DNA from: a virus
IMG/VR virus record: IMGVR_UViG_3300045999_008604
Coordinates: 1-36,649 of that record
DNA: 36,649 nucleotides
Strand: one strand, 5' to 3'
The first letter of the stretch is position 1; each line of letters starts with the position of its first letter. The notes beneath the pieces were generated by a model that saw nothing but the letters and a program-made list of their open reading frames with translations, ran no database searches and was not told where the DNA came from. Position numbers and translations under genes: made by a program. This document shows positions 25,697 through 33,908 of this stretch, one piece after another.

Positions 25697-27235
25697 ATGA
25701 ATTATAAATATCAAACTGTTTTTAGTGCTGGAGAATTAAAAGTAAAAAAAATTTTTTCTGATGAAAGTGTGTCGAAAGCTTCTTTAGAAAATTTAATTTC
25801 ATTAATTCCAAATTCAGAAATAGACCTCAATGAAAATATTGATTTACTCGGTGTGGCTTTTAATGCTGCTGTCGTTAATCGCTTTAATAGAAATGACGAT
25901 GGTATTGACACTGATACTGCTCTTAGAATTTCAAAACTTTTTAAACACAAACCTACAAACATTGAACACAAAAAAGAAAAAGTTGTTGGGCATATTTTAA
26001 CAACTGGATTTAGTCGTTATGGAGATAGTCAAATTCTTGTTCCAGAAGATCTTAATAATTATACCGACGCTTTCAATATTTCTTTGGGCGCTGTGGTTTA
26101 CAAATTTGTTAATAGAGAATTTGCAGATGCTTTGGAAGCGTCTTCGGAAGATCCAGAAAGTCAATATTATAATAAAATTTCTACAAGTTGGGAATTGGGA
26201 TTCAATGAATATAAAATAGCAATTGGTTCTGAAAACTTAAATGAGGCGGAAATTATTTCAGACGAGAAAATTATCAAAGAATTAAAAGGAAAATTAAAAT
26301 CATATGGAGGTAGCGGAAAACTTGATGACGGTACAAAAATTTATCGTTTAGTTGTTGGAGAGGTTTATCCGCTTGGGATTGGATTCACAACAACGCCAGC
26401 TGCTGATGTTAAAGGAGTTATAGTTGATAAAAAACAAGATTTAGAAATGCAAGAAAAACCAAAAGCGAAATTTTGGCAATTAGGAAATCATTTTTTTACT
26501 AAAAAAAATTCACAATCAGAAAATACCGTTGTAAAAACTCAAAAAGAAAGTGCCATGAATTTAGACAATCTTATTTCCGAAGTGAGAGAAGCTTTATTGG
26601 AAAAAAAAGTATCTCAAGAAGCCGCTGCAAATATGACAGCAACATTCACCGAAGCAATTAAACAAAAAGATGCAGAATATAGAAAAGAATTAGAAGATGC
26701 AAAAAATCAAGCAGAGGCCGCAGAGAAAGAAAGAGTCGAATTGAGAGCCTCTATGGAAGAAGTTCAAAAGCAATTAGCTGAAGCTTTAAACAGAATCAAT
26801 GATTTTGAAAATGAAAAGAAAGCCGCCGAAGCTTTAGCTCGTTTCAATTCTCGCATGCAAGAGCTAGACGAGCTTTATGATCTTGATGACGAAGATCGTC
26901 GTGTTTTGGCAGACGACATTAAAATTTTAGAAAGCGATGAAGCTTTCGCCGCTTATAAAGGTAAATTGGGAGTAATGTGGAAAAATAAAAATAAAAAAGC
27001 AAAAGAAGATAAAGAAAAAGAAATGAAAGCTGCTATTGATGCAGAAGTTGAAAAAAGAATTTCGGAATTGAAAACTTCAAAATCTTCACACAATTCTGTT
27101 GACCAAATTCTTGATAAAGCAAAAGCTTCAAATCCTCCAGTTCCCAATAACAATCAAGAATCTTCAAAGCCCGTGCAATCGCTATATGAAAAATTTGCAC
27201 AAGCTTTCAAGAAAGAAAATATTATCATTTCCTAA
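25697..27235 (+). CDS. Candidate prohead protease-scaffold fusion
   Basis: A 512-aa protein between portal and capsid genes. Residues 1-250 have a protease-like pattern ('NIEHKKEKVVGHILTTGFSR' with H, 'ISTSWELGFNEYKI' with S, and 'GEVYPLGIGFTTTPAADVKG'), suggesting a head maturation protease; the catalytic assignment is uncertain. Residues 287-512 are a long charged coiled coil with many E, K and A, as in scaffolds. An internal in-frame ATG at 26555 (residue 287) could give a separate 226-aa scaffold, as for lambda Nu3 within gene C. Confidence 0.65.
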   Translation: MNYKYQTVFSAGELKVKKIFSDESVSKASLENLISLIPNSEIDLNENIDLLGVAFNAAVVNRFNRNDDGIDTDTALRISKLFKHKPTNIEHKKEKVVGHILTTGFSRYGDSQILVPEDLNNYTDAFNISLGAVVYKFVNREFADALEASSEDPESQYYNKISTSWELGFNEYKIAIGSENLNEAEIISDEKIIKELKGKLKSYGGSGKLDDGTKIYRLVVGEVYPLGIGFTTTPAADVKGVIVDKKQDLEMQEKPKAKFWQLGNHFFTKKNSQSENTVVKTQKESAMNLDNLISEVREALLEKKVSQEAAANMTATFTEAIKQKDAEYRKELEDAKNQAEAAEKERVELRASMEEVQKQLAEALNRINDFENEKKAAEALARFNSRMQELDELYDLDDEDRRVLADDIKILESDEAFAAYKGKLGVMWKNKNKKAKEDKEKEMKAAIDAEVEKRISELKTSKSSHNSVDQILDKAKASNPPVPNNNQESSKPVQSLYEKFAQAFKKENIIIS

Positions 27236-27261
27236 CAACTAACTATTAATTAAATTATACT

Positions 27262-27885
27262 ATGGGCAAAAGACTATTACCCTTTAGACAATACAACGAG
27301 CATGATGTTATTAACATGTTTGCTCTCGATGACACAGTACTTTCCGCAACAGAAAGTATTACTGGATATCATTCTGGTGATGCTGGAGTTTTCGTCAAAG
27401 TAGTTTCTGGCAATTTGGATTTAGATCCCGTTCAATATGGCAATTACTCTTACTTGGGTAAGACTGATTATCCATTCGTTGGATCAAATCAATACCCCAA
27501 AGTTACTTTGAAAGTTGGTCCCGCTTCTGCTGGAGACGTAGCTCTCGGCATCACTTTGTGGGAAACTGCTAAGTATGACGAAAATGGAGAGAAACTTCTT
27601 TATTATCCTCAAAAAGCCGCTGAGAATCAAGTGCTACTACCTGGACAAGCTGTTCCAGTAGCAACGAGGGGAGTATTTACTGTCACTTCTAGGGCTTACG
27701 ATGGCACATTGACAGTTGGATCTAAATTCAAGCTGTCCGCTAACGCTGGAAAAATTACTGGCGCTGCGCTTAGTGATGTATCTGGAATTGGAACTGTTCT
27801 CGCAACAGGTTCTAGAGGATCTAATGGCGCAACAATTGCAGATAGACTTTCTGGCAATTATGCAGTAATCAGACTTAACGCCTAA
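27262..27885 (+). CDS. Candidate capsid decoration or head-stabilising protein
   Basis: A 207-aa protein immediately before the major capsid candidate. The glycine-rich, beta-type sequence ('GDVALGITLWETAKYDENGE', 'GVFTVTSRAYDGTLTVGSKF', 'GIGTVLATGSRGSNGATIAD') fits a small decoration protein, and the position between scaffold and capsid is typical. No family motif is seen. No Shine-Dalgarno motif is present. Confidence 0.6.
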   Translation: MGKRLLPFRQYNEHDVINMFALDDTVLSATESITGYHSGDAGVFVKVVSGNLDLDPVQYGNYSYLGKTDYPFVGSNQYPKVTLKVGPASAGDVALGITLWETAKYDENGEKLLYYPQKAAENQVLLPGQAVPVATRGVFTVTSRAYDGTLTVGSKFKLSANAGKITGAALSDVSGIGTVLATGSRGSNGATIADRLSGNYAVIRLNA

Positions 27886-27914
27886 TTTTAAAATTTAAAT
27901 AAAGAATTACAAAA

Positions 27915-29060
27915 ATGAAAATCTCACTAAAAAGAACTCCAGAACAGATCGAGTTAGTAAGAGCGATGGCTTCAAAAAATCGCGATGTCGCTTACGAGGC
28001 TCAAGTTGCATTGGCTCAATTTCTTGGTCCCGTTCTAGCAGAAGTAATCAATAACGCTCCAGTTTTATCGAATCTTTTCAGCACATTGCAATTTAATGCT
28101 GATGACAATCCTTCGATTCCATTGGATTTGTATTATGACATCACTGATGAAGACTATATTCAAGTATATAGTCAACAAGTCGCTGGCGGTCTTCCAACAA
28201 ACCAAGTATTGCCAACTACTTCTGAAATGAAGATTACTACCTACACTCTTGATTCAGCTCTTAGCTTTGATAAGCGTTATGCTGCCAAGAGCCGCATGGA
28301 TGTAGTTAGCAAAACCTTCACTCGCATGGCTCAAGAAATCCTCTTTAAACAAGAGCGCACTTCTGGTAATTTGATTCTTTCTTCTTTGGCTAACGCTTCT
28401 ACAAATGGTAGGTCACACGTTCAAAGAGCCAATGCTGCTAAACGCTTCCTGCTTCAAGATCTTAATGAATTGTTGACTCTTTCTCGCAGGGTGCTTACTT
28501 CTTTTACTGGGCACACTCCAGCAAATGGAGTTTCTGGAATGGGAATTACTGATTTGCTTATTTCCCCAGAAATTGAAGAAGAGCTTCGCGCAATGGCTTA
28601 TAACCCAATTAATACTAAAGGTTCTGCCACTACCTCAACCAACGGTAGCGATAATGGTATCGCTGCTCCCGAATCAGTTCGCCTTGGATTGTTCAATGGA
28701 GCTGGAGTTCCTTCGTTTTATGGAGTTAATCTCTTGATCTTTAATGAATTTGGTGTTAACGGTAAATTTAACACAATCTTTGATACTGTTGCTGGATCTA
28801 CTTCGTATGCAAAAGCTGATGGTAGTGGAGGGGCAGCTTTTGCTGCTACTGATGAATTGTTGCTTGGAATTAATCGCAGTCGCGAATCATTAGTGAGAGC
28901 AATCGCAGTTGACTCTGAAAATGGTAGCGAATTCAGTTTAATTGCTGATGATCAGTACAGCATCCGTCAAAACAAAATCGGTTATTTTGGATCTTTGGAA
29001 GAAGGTCGCATGGTTCTTGATAACCGCGCTTTGTTTGGTAAAATTGTAGCTCGCGCTTAA
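27915..29060 (+). CDS. Major capsid protein candidate
   Basis: A 381-aa protein in the classical capsid position (terminase, portal, protease/scaffold, decoration, capsid). An N-terminal helix (LKRTPEQIELVRAMASKNRD) is followed by an HK97-like pattern: long strand regions, 'EILFKQERTSGNLILSSLAN', and a C-terminal 'SLIADDQYSIRQNKIGYFGS'. The codon choice is more GC-rich than in its neighbours, as expected for a highly expressed gene. It is followed by a strong terminator. Confidence 0.75.
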   Translation: MKISLKRTPEQIELVRAMASKNRDVAYEAQVALAQFLGPVLAEVINNAPVLSNLFSTLQFNADDNPSIPLDLYYDITDEDYIQVYSQQVAGGLPTNQVLPTTSEMKITTYTLDSALSFDKRYAAKSRMDVVSKTFTRMAQEILFKQERTSGNLILSSLANASTNGRSHVQRANAAKRFLLQDLNELLTLSRRVLTSFTGHTPANGVSGMGITDLLISPEIEEELRAMAYNPINTKGSATTSTNGSDNGIAAPESVRLGLFNGAGVPSFYGVNLLIFNEFGVNGKFNTIFDTVAGSTSYAKADGSGGAAFAATDELLLGINRSRESLVRAIAVDSENGSEFSLIADDQYSIRQNKIGYFGSLEEGRMVLDNRALFGKIVARA

Positions 29061-29082
29061 TTGAATTAATAGATTTAAAATT

Positions 29083-29115
29083 TGGCCGCTCCTTTAAAGA
29101 GCGGCCATTTTTTTT
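29083..29115 (+). terminator. Rho-independent terminator after the major capsid gene
   Basis: TGGCCGCTC (29083-29091), 7-nt loop, GAGCGGCCA (29099-29107), then eight T. It should limit read-through from the capsid gene. Confidence 0.92.
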
Positions 29116-29126
29116 ATAATATATGT

Positions 29127-29483
29127 ATGAGAGATTTAAATGATTTAGAACAATCCAATGGCAAAGAATTTATTAAAAACCAAAAAAATTTAGAAGAAAT
29201 GCTTGGCGTAAATAAAATTAGTCCATTTGGAACCTACGAATTAGAAGTGTTCGAAGAAAATTTAAAAGGCGCAACTCAAATTGATTTGCAAAGAATCGCT
29301 CAAAGGGTTGGCCTTAATCCGTTTTTAGATCGCGGAAGATTAAAGTCATCTTTAATTAAAGAGTTTAAGGCGTATACAAAAAACGCAAGAAGAAATTTGT
29401 TACCTCAACCAACTCATCAATTAAAGCTTGATCCCAAAAATCCAAAACATAAAAAAACAATTAAAATTTTAGGAGAAATCTAA
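29127..29483 (+). CDS. Hypothetical protein, possible head completion
   Basis: A 118-aa basic protein (MRDLNDLEQSNGKEFIKNQK...). The start at 29127 is taken because the in-frame start at 29082 would lie in the terminator. The middle 'LKGATQIDLQRIAQRVGLNP', then FLDRGRLKSSLIKEF, is helical; no family recognised. It lies after the capsid gene, where head-completion or tail-joining proteins are often found. Confidence 0.6.
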   Translation: MRDLNDLEQSNGKEFIKNQKNLEEMLGVNKISPFGTYELEVFEENLKGATQIDLQRIAQRVGLNPFLDRGRLKSSLIKEFKAYTKNARRNLLPQPTHQLKLDPKNPKHKKTIKILGEI

Positions 29484-30112
29484 TGAGCCAAATAGGTGAA
29501 TTAGCTCAATCTATTTTTGATGTAGAATTTGATTCTGACGCGGGAGCAGTTTCTTTTGATCATATTTTTAATTGGCTAAAAGAAAATTTAGGGTTGCTAA
29601 ATACCTTAATTAATACTTCTTTTGCTGGAGAAGATCCCAATATGGGTATTGAAGCAGAGGCTATTTATAAAGAATTGTATTTATATAATTACTACAATAA
29701 ACAAGCAAGAAATGTTCTTCGAGGAATTACGGCAACTACAAATGCTGGAGATAATATTTTGCAAGTTTCTGACGGAGATAACTCAATTAGTTTTGTAAAC
29801 AGAAACGAAGTAAGTAAAGTTTATAGAGATTTAGCAAAAGATTCTAAAAGCCGCATGGATAATCTGGTAGCTAAGTATAATATTTTTTCATCGAAGCCTC
29901 TTCAAGTTGGAGGAATTGAAGCTGGAAGCATTGGTGAATCTGCTGATGCTGGCGTGCAATTTGGAAGTGGTAGTGACGATCAAATTTTTGATGGTGGAGC
30001 GGATGAAGCTCTCGAAACGGAAGAAGATCAAATTTTAGCAAATGGTGAAGTTTTGGATGGTGGTCAAGATGGTAATCAAAATGAAGGTTTAATTGATGGT
30101 GGAGAAGATTAA
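29483..30112 (+). CDS. Hypothetical protein with glycine-aspartate-rich tail
   Basis: A 209-aa protein. Residues 1-140 are helical with 'VSFDHIFNWLKENLGLLNTL' and 'NYYNKQARNVLRGI'; the tail contains 'GSGSDDQIFDGGADEALETE' and GGQDGNQNEGLIDGGED. The ATG overlaps the previous stop by one base (TAATG), with AGGAG 6 nt upstream of that ATG, one of the few clear Shine-Dalgarno sites. Possible head-tail connector, from position only. Confidence 0.6.
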   Translation: MSQIGELAQSIFDVEFDSDAGAVSFDHIFNWLKENLGLLNTLINTSFAGEDPNMGIEAEAIYKELYLYNYYNKQARNVLRGITATTNAGDNILQVSDGDNSISFVNRNEVSKVYRDLAKDSKSRMDNLVAKYNIFSSKPLQVGGIEAGSIGESADAGVQFGSGSDDQIFDGGADEALETEEDQILANGEVLDGGQDGNQNEGLIDGGED

Positions 30113-30140
30113 TTTTTTTTAAAAGTCTATATTTCATTAT

Positions 30141-30150
30141 GTGTAAATGA
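30141..30150 (+). promoter_or_regulatory. Candidate late promoter motif, copy 4
   Basis: GTGTAAATGA, 22 nt (from its first base) before the ATG at 30163. Confidence 0.35.
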
Positions 30151-30162
30151 AGTATAGCCACC

Positions 30163-33100
30163 ATGTCAAATATATCCCTTCGTTTCTTACAAAGAAGAAC
30201 TTCAACTGTTGGAAGAGTCCCTGCTGTAGATGCTCTTTGCAGAGGAGAACTTTATCTTCAATTAGCTGATAAAACAATTTATTTTGTTGATTCAACTGGT
30301 GGACTTGTATCTGTTTTGACAGACGGTCAATGCTTTGGAATAAATAAAATTAAATTTTCTGGAGCTGCAAGTGGTGATTTGCCATTGTGGAATGGAAGTC
30401 AATTTGTAAATTTTTCAACTGGCAGTTTTTCCTTTAATACAGGAAATTTTGTAGTTTGCTCTCAACTTAATCAGTATGTATTATGCTCCAATACTGGAAT
30501 GTTTGCGACTACTGGTTATTTGTCAATACCTCTAACGGCTCTACGCCAAGATTCAGCTACAGATGGAGCAGTTCTTTGCTGGAGCGGTGGGTGTTGGAGA
30601 GCGGGCATAGCAGGTGGAGGCAATATAGATTTATCCGCTTATTTGCAAACTGGACAAACTGGTCAATTTGAAAGTTCTGGGTATTCTCGCACTTGTTTCG
30701 TAAATACTGGGCAAACTGGAATGTTTGCAACCACTGGTATTTCAAGCGTACCTTTAAATGTTTTAAAACAGGAATCAGCAGTAGAAGGTTCGGTGCTTTG
30801 CTGGAGCGGTGGGTGTTGGAGAGCTGGAACAGTTGCTGCAGGAAATTTAGATTTATCTAATTACGTCCAAACTGGACAAACGGGCAATTTCGTGACTAAG
30901 AGTCAAACGGGAGATTTCGCCAGCGCCGCAGGTACGGGCAATTTCGTGACTAAGAGTCAAACGGGAGATTTCGCCAGCGCCGCAGGTACGGGCAATTTCG
31001 TGACTAAGAGTCAGACGGGAGATTTCGCCAGCGCCGCAGGTACAGGTAATTTTGTCACCACGGGTCAAACGGGAGATTTCGCCAGCGCCGCAGGTACGGG
31101 CAATTTCGTGACTAAGAGTCAAACGGGAGATTTCGCCAGCGCCGCAGGTACAGGTAATTTTGTCACCACGGGTCAAACGGGAGATTTCGCCAGCGCCGCA
31201 GGTACAGGTAATTTTGTCACCACGGGTCAAACGGGAGATTTCGCCAGCGCCGCAGGTACGGGCAATTTCGTGACTAAGAGTCAGACGGGTATTTTTGCCA
31301 CCACTGGCGATTTATCTATACCATTAAAAGCCCTAGCTCAGAACTCTGCTATCGACGGTTCAATTTTATGCTGGAGCGGAGGTTGCTGGAGAGCTGGGAC
31401 AGCTGCTGGAGGAGAAGGAGTTGATTTATCTGCATACGTTCAAACGGGCCAAACAGGAGTTTTTGCGTTAGCAAGTAATTATCCAATTTTTGACGTAACT
31501 TCTACTCCAGCAGAATTTTATACTTTAATTTATTGTTTTAATCAAAATACAAGTTGTTATTTTTTAACTCCAGCATCAATGAATTATGCTTTAGCTTATG
31601 GAAGTACAAATGTTTTAATTTCTGATGGGGCTAATAATTTGCATGGCGGAGGTACTGGATCAAATAATATTCCTAATTCATCAAATGGAATTTTATTATC
31701 TTCTGATAATTCTTTATTTAATACCGCTAATTATACCGCTGTTTTAAGTAGTTCTTACACTAATATAAGCGCTTCTTCTTATTCTTATGCGTTTGGTTGT
31801 TGCAATACTATTAACAATGGAATTGGTAATTTTCTATTTGGATTTTGCAATTGCACTTTGAATTTACAAAATGTTTTTATTTTGGGCTGTGGAATTACTG
31901 CAGATACTTGTAATAGCACTTACGTAAATAATTTAGTAGCTTGTAATAATGTTTGCGTTTATGGAGATATTTGTTCTTGCGGAGTAATTTGTATGATGAA
32001 TTGTAATTCTGTGTTGGGCAGAAACTCTTCTCTTTGTAGTAATTTGCTTGAAGATGTTATAATTTTAGGTTGTGGAATTGTTGGAGATGCAAATAATACA
32101 ACTTTTACAAATAATTTAGAAGTTAAATGCGATTTAATAGTAGAAGGTAAACTTTGTGCAAATGAAATCTGTGGTACGGGTGATTTTTTGGATTTAAAAC
32201 TGTTTTGTGATGACTCAGTTGGATCTTTTTTAACTCTTAATGTCGATTCTTTAGATCCCTCTAATCGTTATTGGGATACTACTCCACCTGTCAGCGCAGA
32301 AGGAGACATTTTAGTTTGGGAAGCTTGTTCAAGTTGTTGGAAAGTGGCAAACACGGGGGCTCTTGTAGGCATTCCATCTCCAAGTTCACCAAGTTATGGG
32401 TCGTTTCTTTTTTATGACGCATCTGCTTGTGCTTGGCTTGCTTCTACAACTCCAACTTCCGATGGAGAATTTTATACTTGGAACGCTGCATTAAGTAATT
32501 GGACAATTAAAAACAGTTCGGATTTTATAACTTCGCCAGTGTGTCCCTCAAACGGATCTGTTTTATATTACGATACGACTACTTACTGCAATTGGATTAA
32601 TTCTTCTGCGCCGAGTGCTCAAGGAGATTTTCTAGTATGGAATGCAGCGGGATATTGGGAGATTGGCAACACTTCCAGTTTTCTTATTGTTCCGAGTGCT
32701 GTAGGTGGCATTTCTGCAGGTTGCGTTTTATGTTTTGATGGTACTACATGGGGTGCAGGTAGTATTGATTGTGGCACTTTAATTCCCTGTCCACCTTCGC
32801 CCACTGTAGGCTACGTTTTATGTTTTGATGGGTCTACGTGGACTGCGGCAATTGCAGCTTCGGCGGATCTTAGCACTGTAATTCCTTGTCCACTTGCAGC
32901 TAGTGCTGGTAATGTTTTATGTTTTGATGGGTCCACGTGGACCGCAGCCTCGGCAGCCTCGGCAGATCTTAGCACTGTAATTCCTTGTCCATCTTCGCCC
33001 ACTGCAGGCTACGTTTTATGTTTTGATGGGTCTACGTGGGTTGCAGCATCTGCAGCTTCGGCAGATCTTAGCGCTGTAATATGCTGCCCACCTGGGCCCG

Positions 33101-33882
33101 CCGCAGGTGACATTTTAACGTATGACGGCACTAATTGGATTGCGTGTTGTCAAGCTGCTTGTTCTACCTATATATCTTGTCCGCAAATCACTTCTCTTTT
33201 TCCAAATGCCGTTTTACGCTGGGATGGGTATAGTTGGAATCCAAGCAATGCAGTCGAAAACCTTGGTACTGTAATACCTTGTCCTGCAGCGCCCGATTAT
33301 GGCTGTTTTTTAATGTTTGATGGAACCAATTGGAGTGCAGCCACTCCGCCTGCAGCGGATTTTTCTGAATTAATATATCGTCCCATTTCTCCTTTAGAAG
33401 GGGATGTTTTATGTTATGATGGAAGCGCTTGGATTGCAGCAACTGCAGCTTCAGCGGACCTTAGCAATGTAATATGTCGTCCGTCTTCGCCCGCAATTGG
33501 GGATATTTTATGTTGGGATGGAAGTTCTTGGTCCACAAGTTCTGATTATCTAAAGAGTCCATCTTCACCTGCAATTGGGAATATTTTATGCTATGATGGA
33601 GTCAATTGGATTGCGGCAGTCGCAGATTCTCCAGATTTTAGCAGTGTAATATGTTGTCCGTCTTCAGCAGCCGAGGGTTGTGTTTTGTGCTACGATGGAA
33701 GCGCTTGGATCGCAGCAACTGCAGCTTCAGCGGACCTTAGCAATGTAATATGTCGCCCCGTTGGACCTGGAATTGGATATACTTTATGTTGGGATGGAAA
33801 TGATTGGGTTGCAGCTACCATAGAAGATCAATTGCAAGCTTTGTCTGGCTATTTGATTTCTATACTGTGCGCTTGTTCATAA
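30163..33882 (+). CDS. Long repeat-rich fibre-like protein 1
   Basis: A 1239-aa predicted virion fibre or stalk. The N-terminus 'FLQRRTSTVGRVPAVDALCR', then GELYLQLADKTIYFVDSTGG, is shared with the second fibre and may be its particle anchor. Next come TGQTGxF repeats with seven 18-residue units of the type TGNFVTKSQTGDFASAAG, and a Cys-rich beta-helix-like region ('NVFILGCGITADTCNSTYVN', as in YadA-like head repeats). From about residue 875 follow roughly 11 repeats of ~33 aa centred on G-x-[VI]-L-x-[FYW]-D-G-x-x-W. No enzymatic motif is seen. Receptor binding is likely but inferred. Confidence 0.75.
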   Translation: MSNISLRFLQRRTSTVGRVPAVDALCRGELYLQLADKTIYFVDSTGGLVSVLTDGQCFGINKIKFSGAASGDLPLWNGSQFVNFSTGSFSFNTGNFVVCSQLNQYVLCSNTGMFATTGYLSIPLTALRQDSATDGAVLCWSGGCWRAGIAGGGNIDLSAYLQTGQTGQFESSGYSRTCFVNTGQTGMFATTGISSVPLNVLKQESAVEGSVLCWSGGCWRAGTVAAGNLDLSNYVQTGQTGNFVTKSQTGDFASAAGTGNFVTKSQTGDFASAAGTGNFVTKSQTGDFASAAGTGNFVTTGQTGDFASAAGTGNFVTKSQTGDFASAAGTGNFVTTGQTGDFASAAGTGNFVTTGQTGDFASAAGTGNFVTKSQTGIFATTGDLSIPLKALAQNSAIDGSILCWSGGCWRAGTAAGGEGVDLSAYVQTGQTGVFALASNYPIFDVTSTPAEFYTLIYCFNQNTSCYFLTPASMNYALAYGSTNVLISDGANNLHGGGTGSNNIPNSSNGILLSSDNSLFNTANYTAVLSSSYTNISASSYSYAFGCCNTINNGIGNFLFGFCNCTLNLQNVFILGCGITADTCNSTYVNNLVACNNVCVYGDICSCGVICMMNCNSVLGRNSSLCSNLLEDVIILGCGIVGDANNTTFTNNLEVKCDLIVEGKLCANEICGTGDFLDLKLFCDDSVGSFLTLNVDSLDPSNRYWDTTPPVSAEGDILVWEACSSCWKVANTGALVGIPSPSSPSYGSFLFYDASACAWLASTTPTSDGEFYTWNAALSNWTIKNSSDFITSPVCPSNGSVLYYDTTTYCNWINSSAPSAQGDFLVWNAAGYWEIGNTSSFLIVPSAVGGISAGCVLCFDGTTWGAGSIDCGTLIPCPPSPTVGYVLCFDGSTWTAAIAASADLSTVIPCPLAASAGNVLCFDGSTWTAASAASADLSTVIPCPSSPTAGYVLCFDGSTWVAASAASADLSAVICCPPGPAAGDILTYDGTNWIACCQAACSTYISCPQITSLFPNAVLRWDGYSWNPSNAVENLGTVIPCPAAPDYGCFLMFDGTNWSAATPPAADFSELIYRPISPLEGDVLCYDGSAWIAATAASADLSNVICRPSSPAIGDILCWDGSSWSTSSDYLKSPSSPAIGNILCYDGVNWIAAVADSPDFSSVICCPSSAAEGCVLCYDGSAWIAATAASADLSNVICRPVGPGIGYTLCWDGNDWVAATIEDQLQALSGYLISILCACS
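30883..31290 (+). repeat. 54-bp tandem repeat in fibre gene 1
   Basis: Seven full 54-bp units and one partial, almost identical in sequence and more GC-rich than the surrounding gene. Two unit types alternate: with TKS (GTGACTAAGAGT) and with TTG (GTCACCACGGGT), in order K, K, K, T, K, T, T, then partial K. The near identity, silent sites included, points to recent recombination. Confidence 0.9.
32780..33830 (+). repeat. About eleven ~100-bp repeats in fibre gene 1
   Basis: Each unit encodes about 33 aa ending in a motif like 'VLCFDGSTWTAA', with CP-SSP spacers and ASADLSTVI linkers. DNA identity is high between some neighbours and low between others, so copies are of mixed age. Confidence 0.8.
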
Positions 33883-33887
33883 AATTC

Positions 33888-33897
33888 GTGTAATAAA
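33888..33897 (+). promoter_or_regulatory. Candidate late promoter motif, copy 5
   Basis: GTGTAATAAA, 21 nt (from its first base) before the ATG at 33909. Confidence 0.35.
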
Positions 33898-33908
33898 TCT
33901 TAAATATC

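Noticed and set aside
29082-29126. Upstream start for the gene at 29127
   Set aside because: It would start inside the terminator hairpin of the capsid gene.
30853-31230. Long minus-strand ORFs in the fibre repeat arrays
   Set aside because: They are products of the 54-bp repeat with no stop in the other frame, lack start signals and consist only of the repeated peptide. The same holds at 34689-34985 and 35475-35855.
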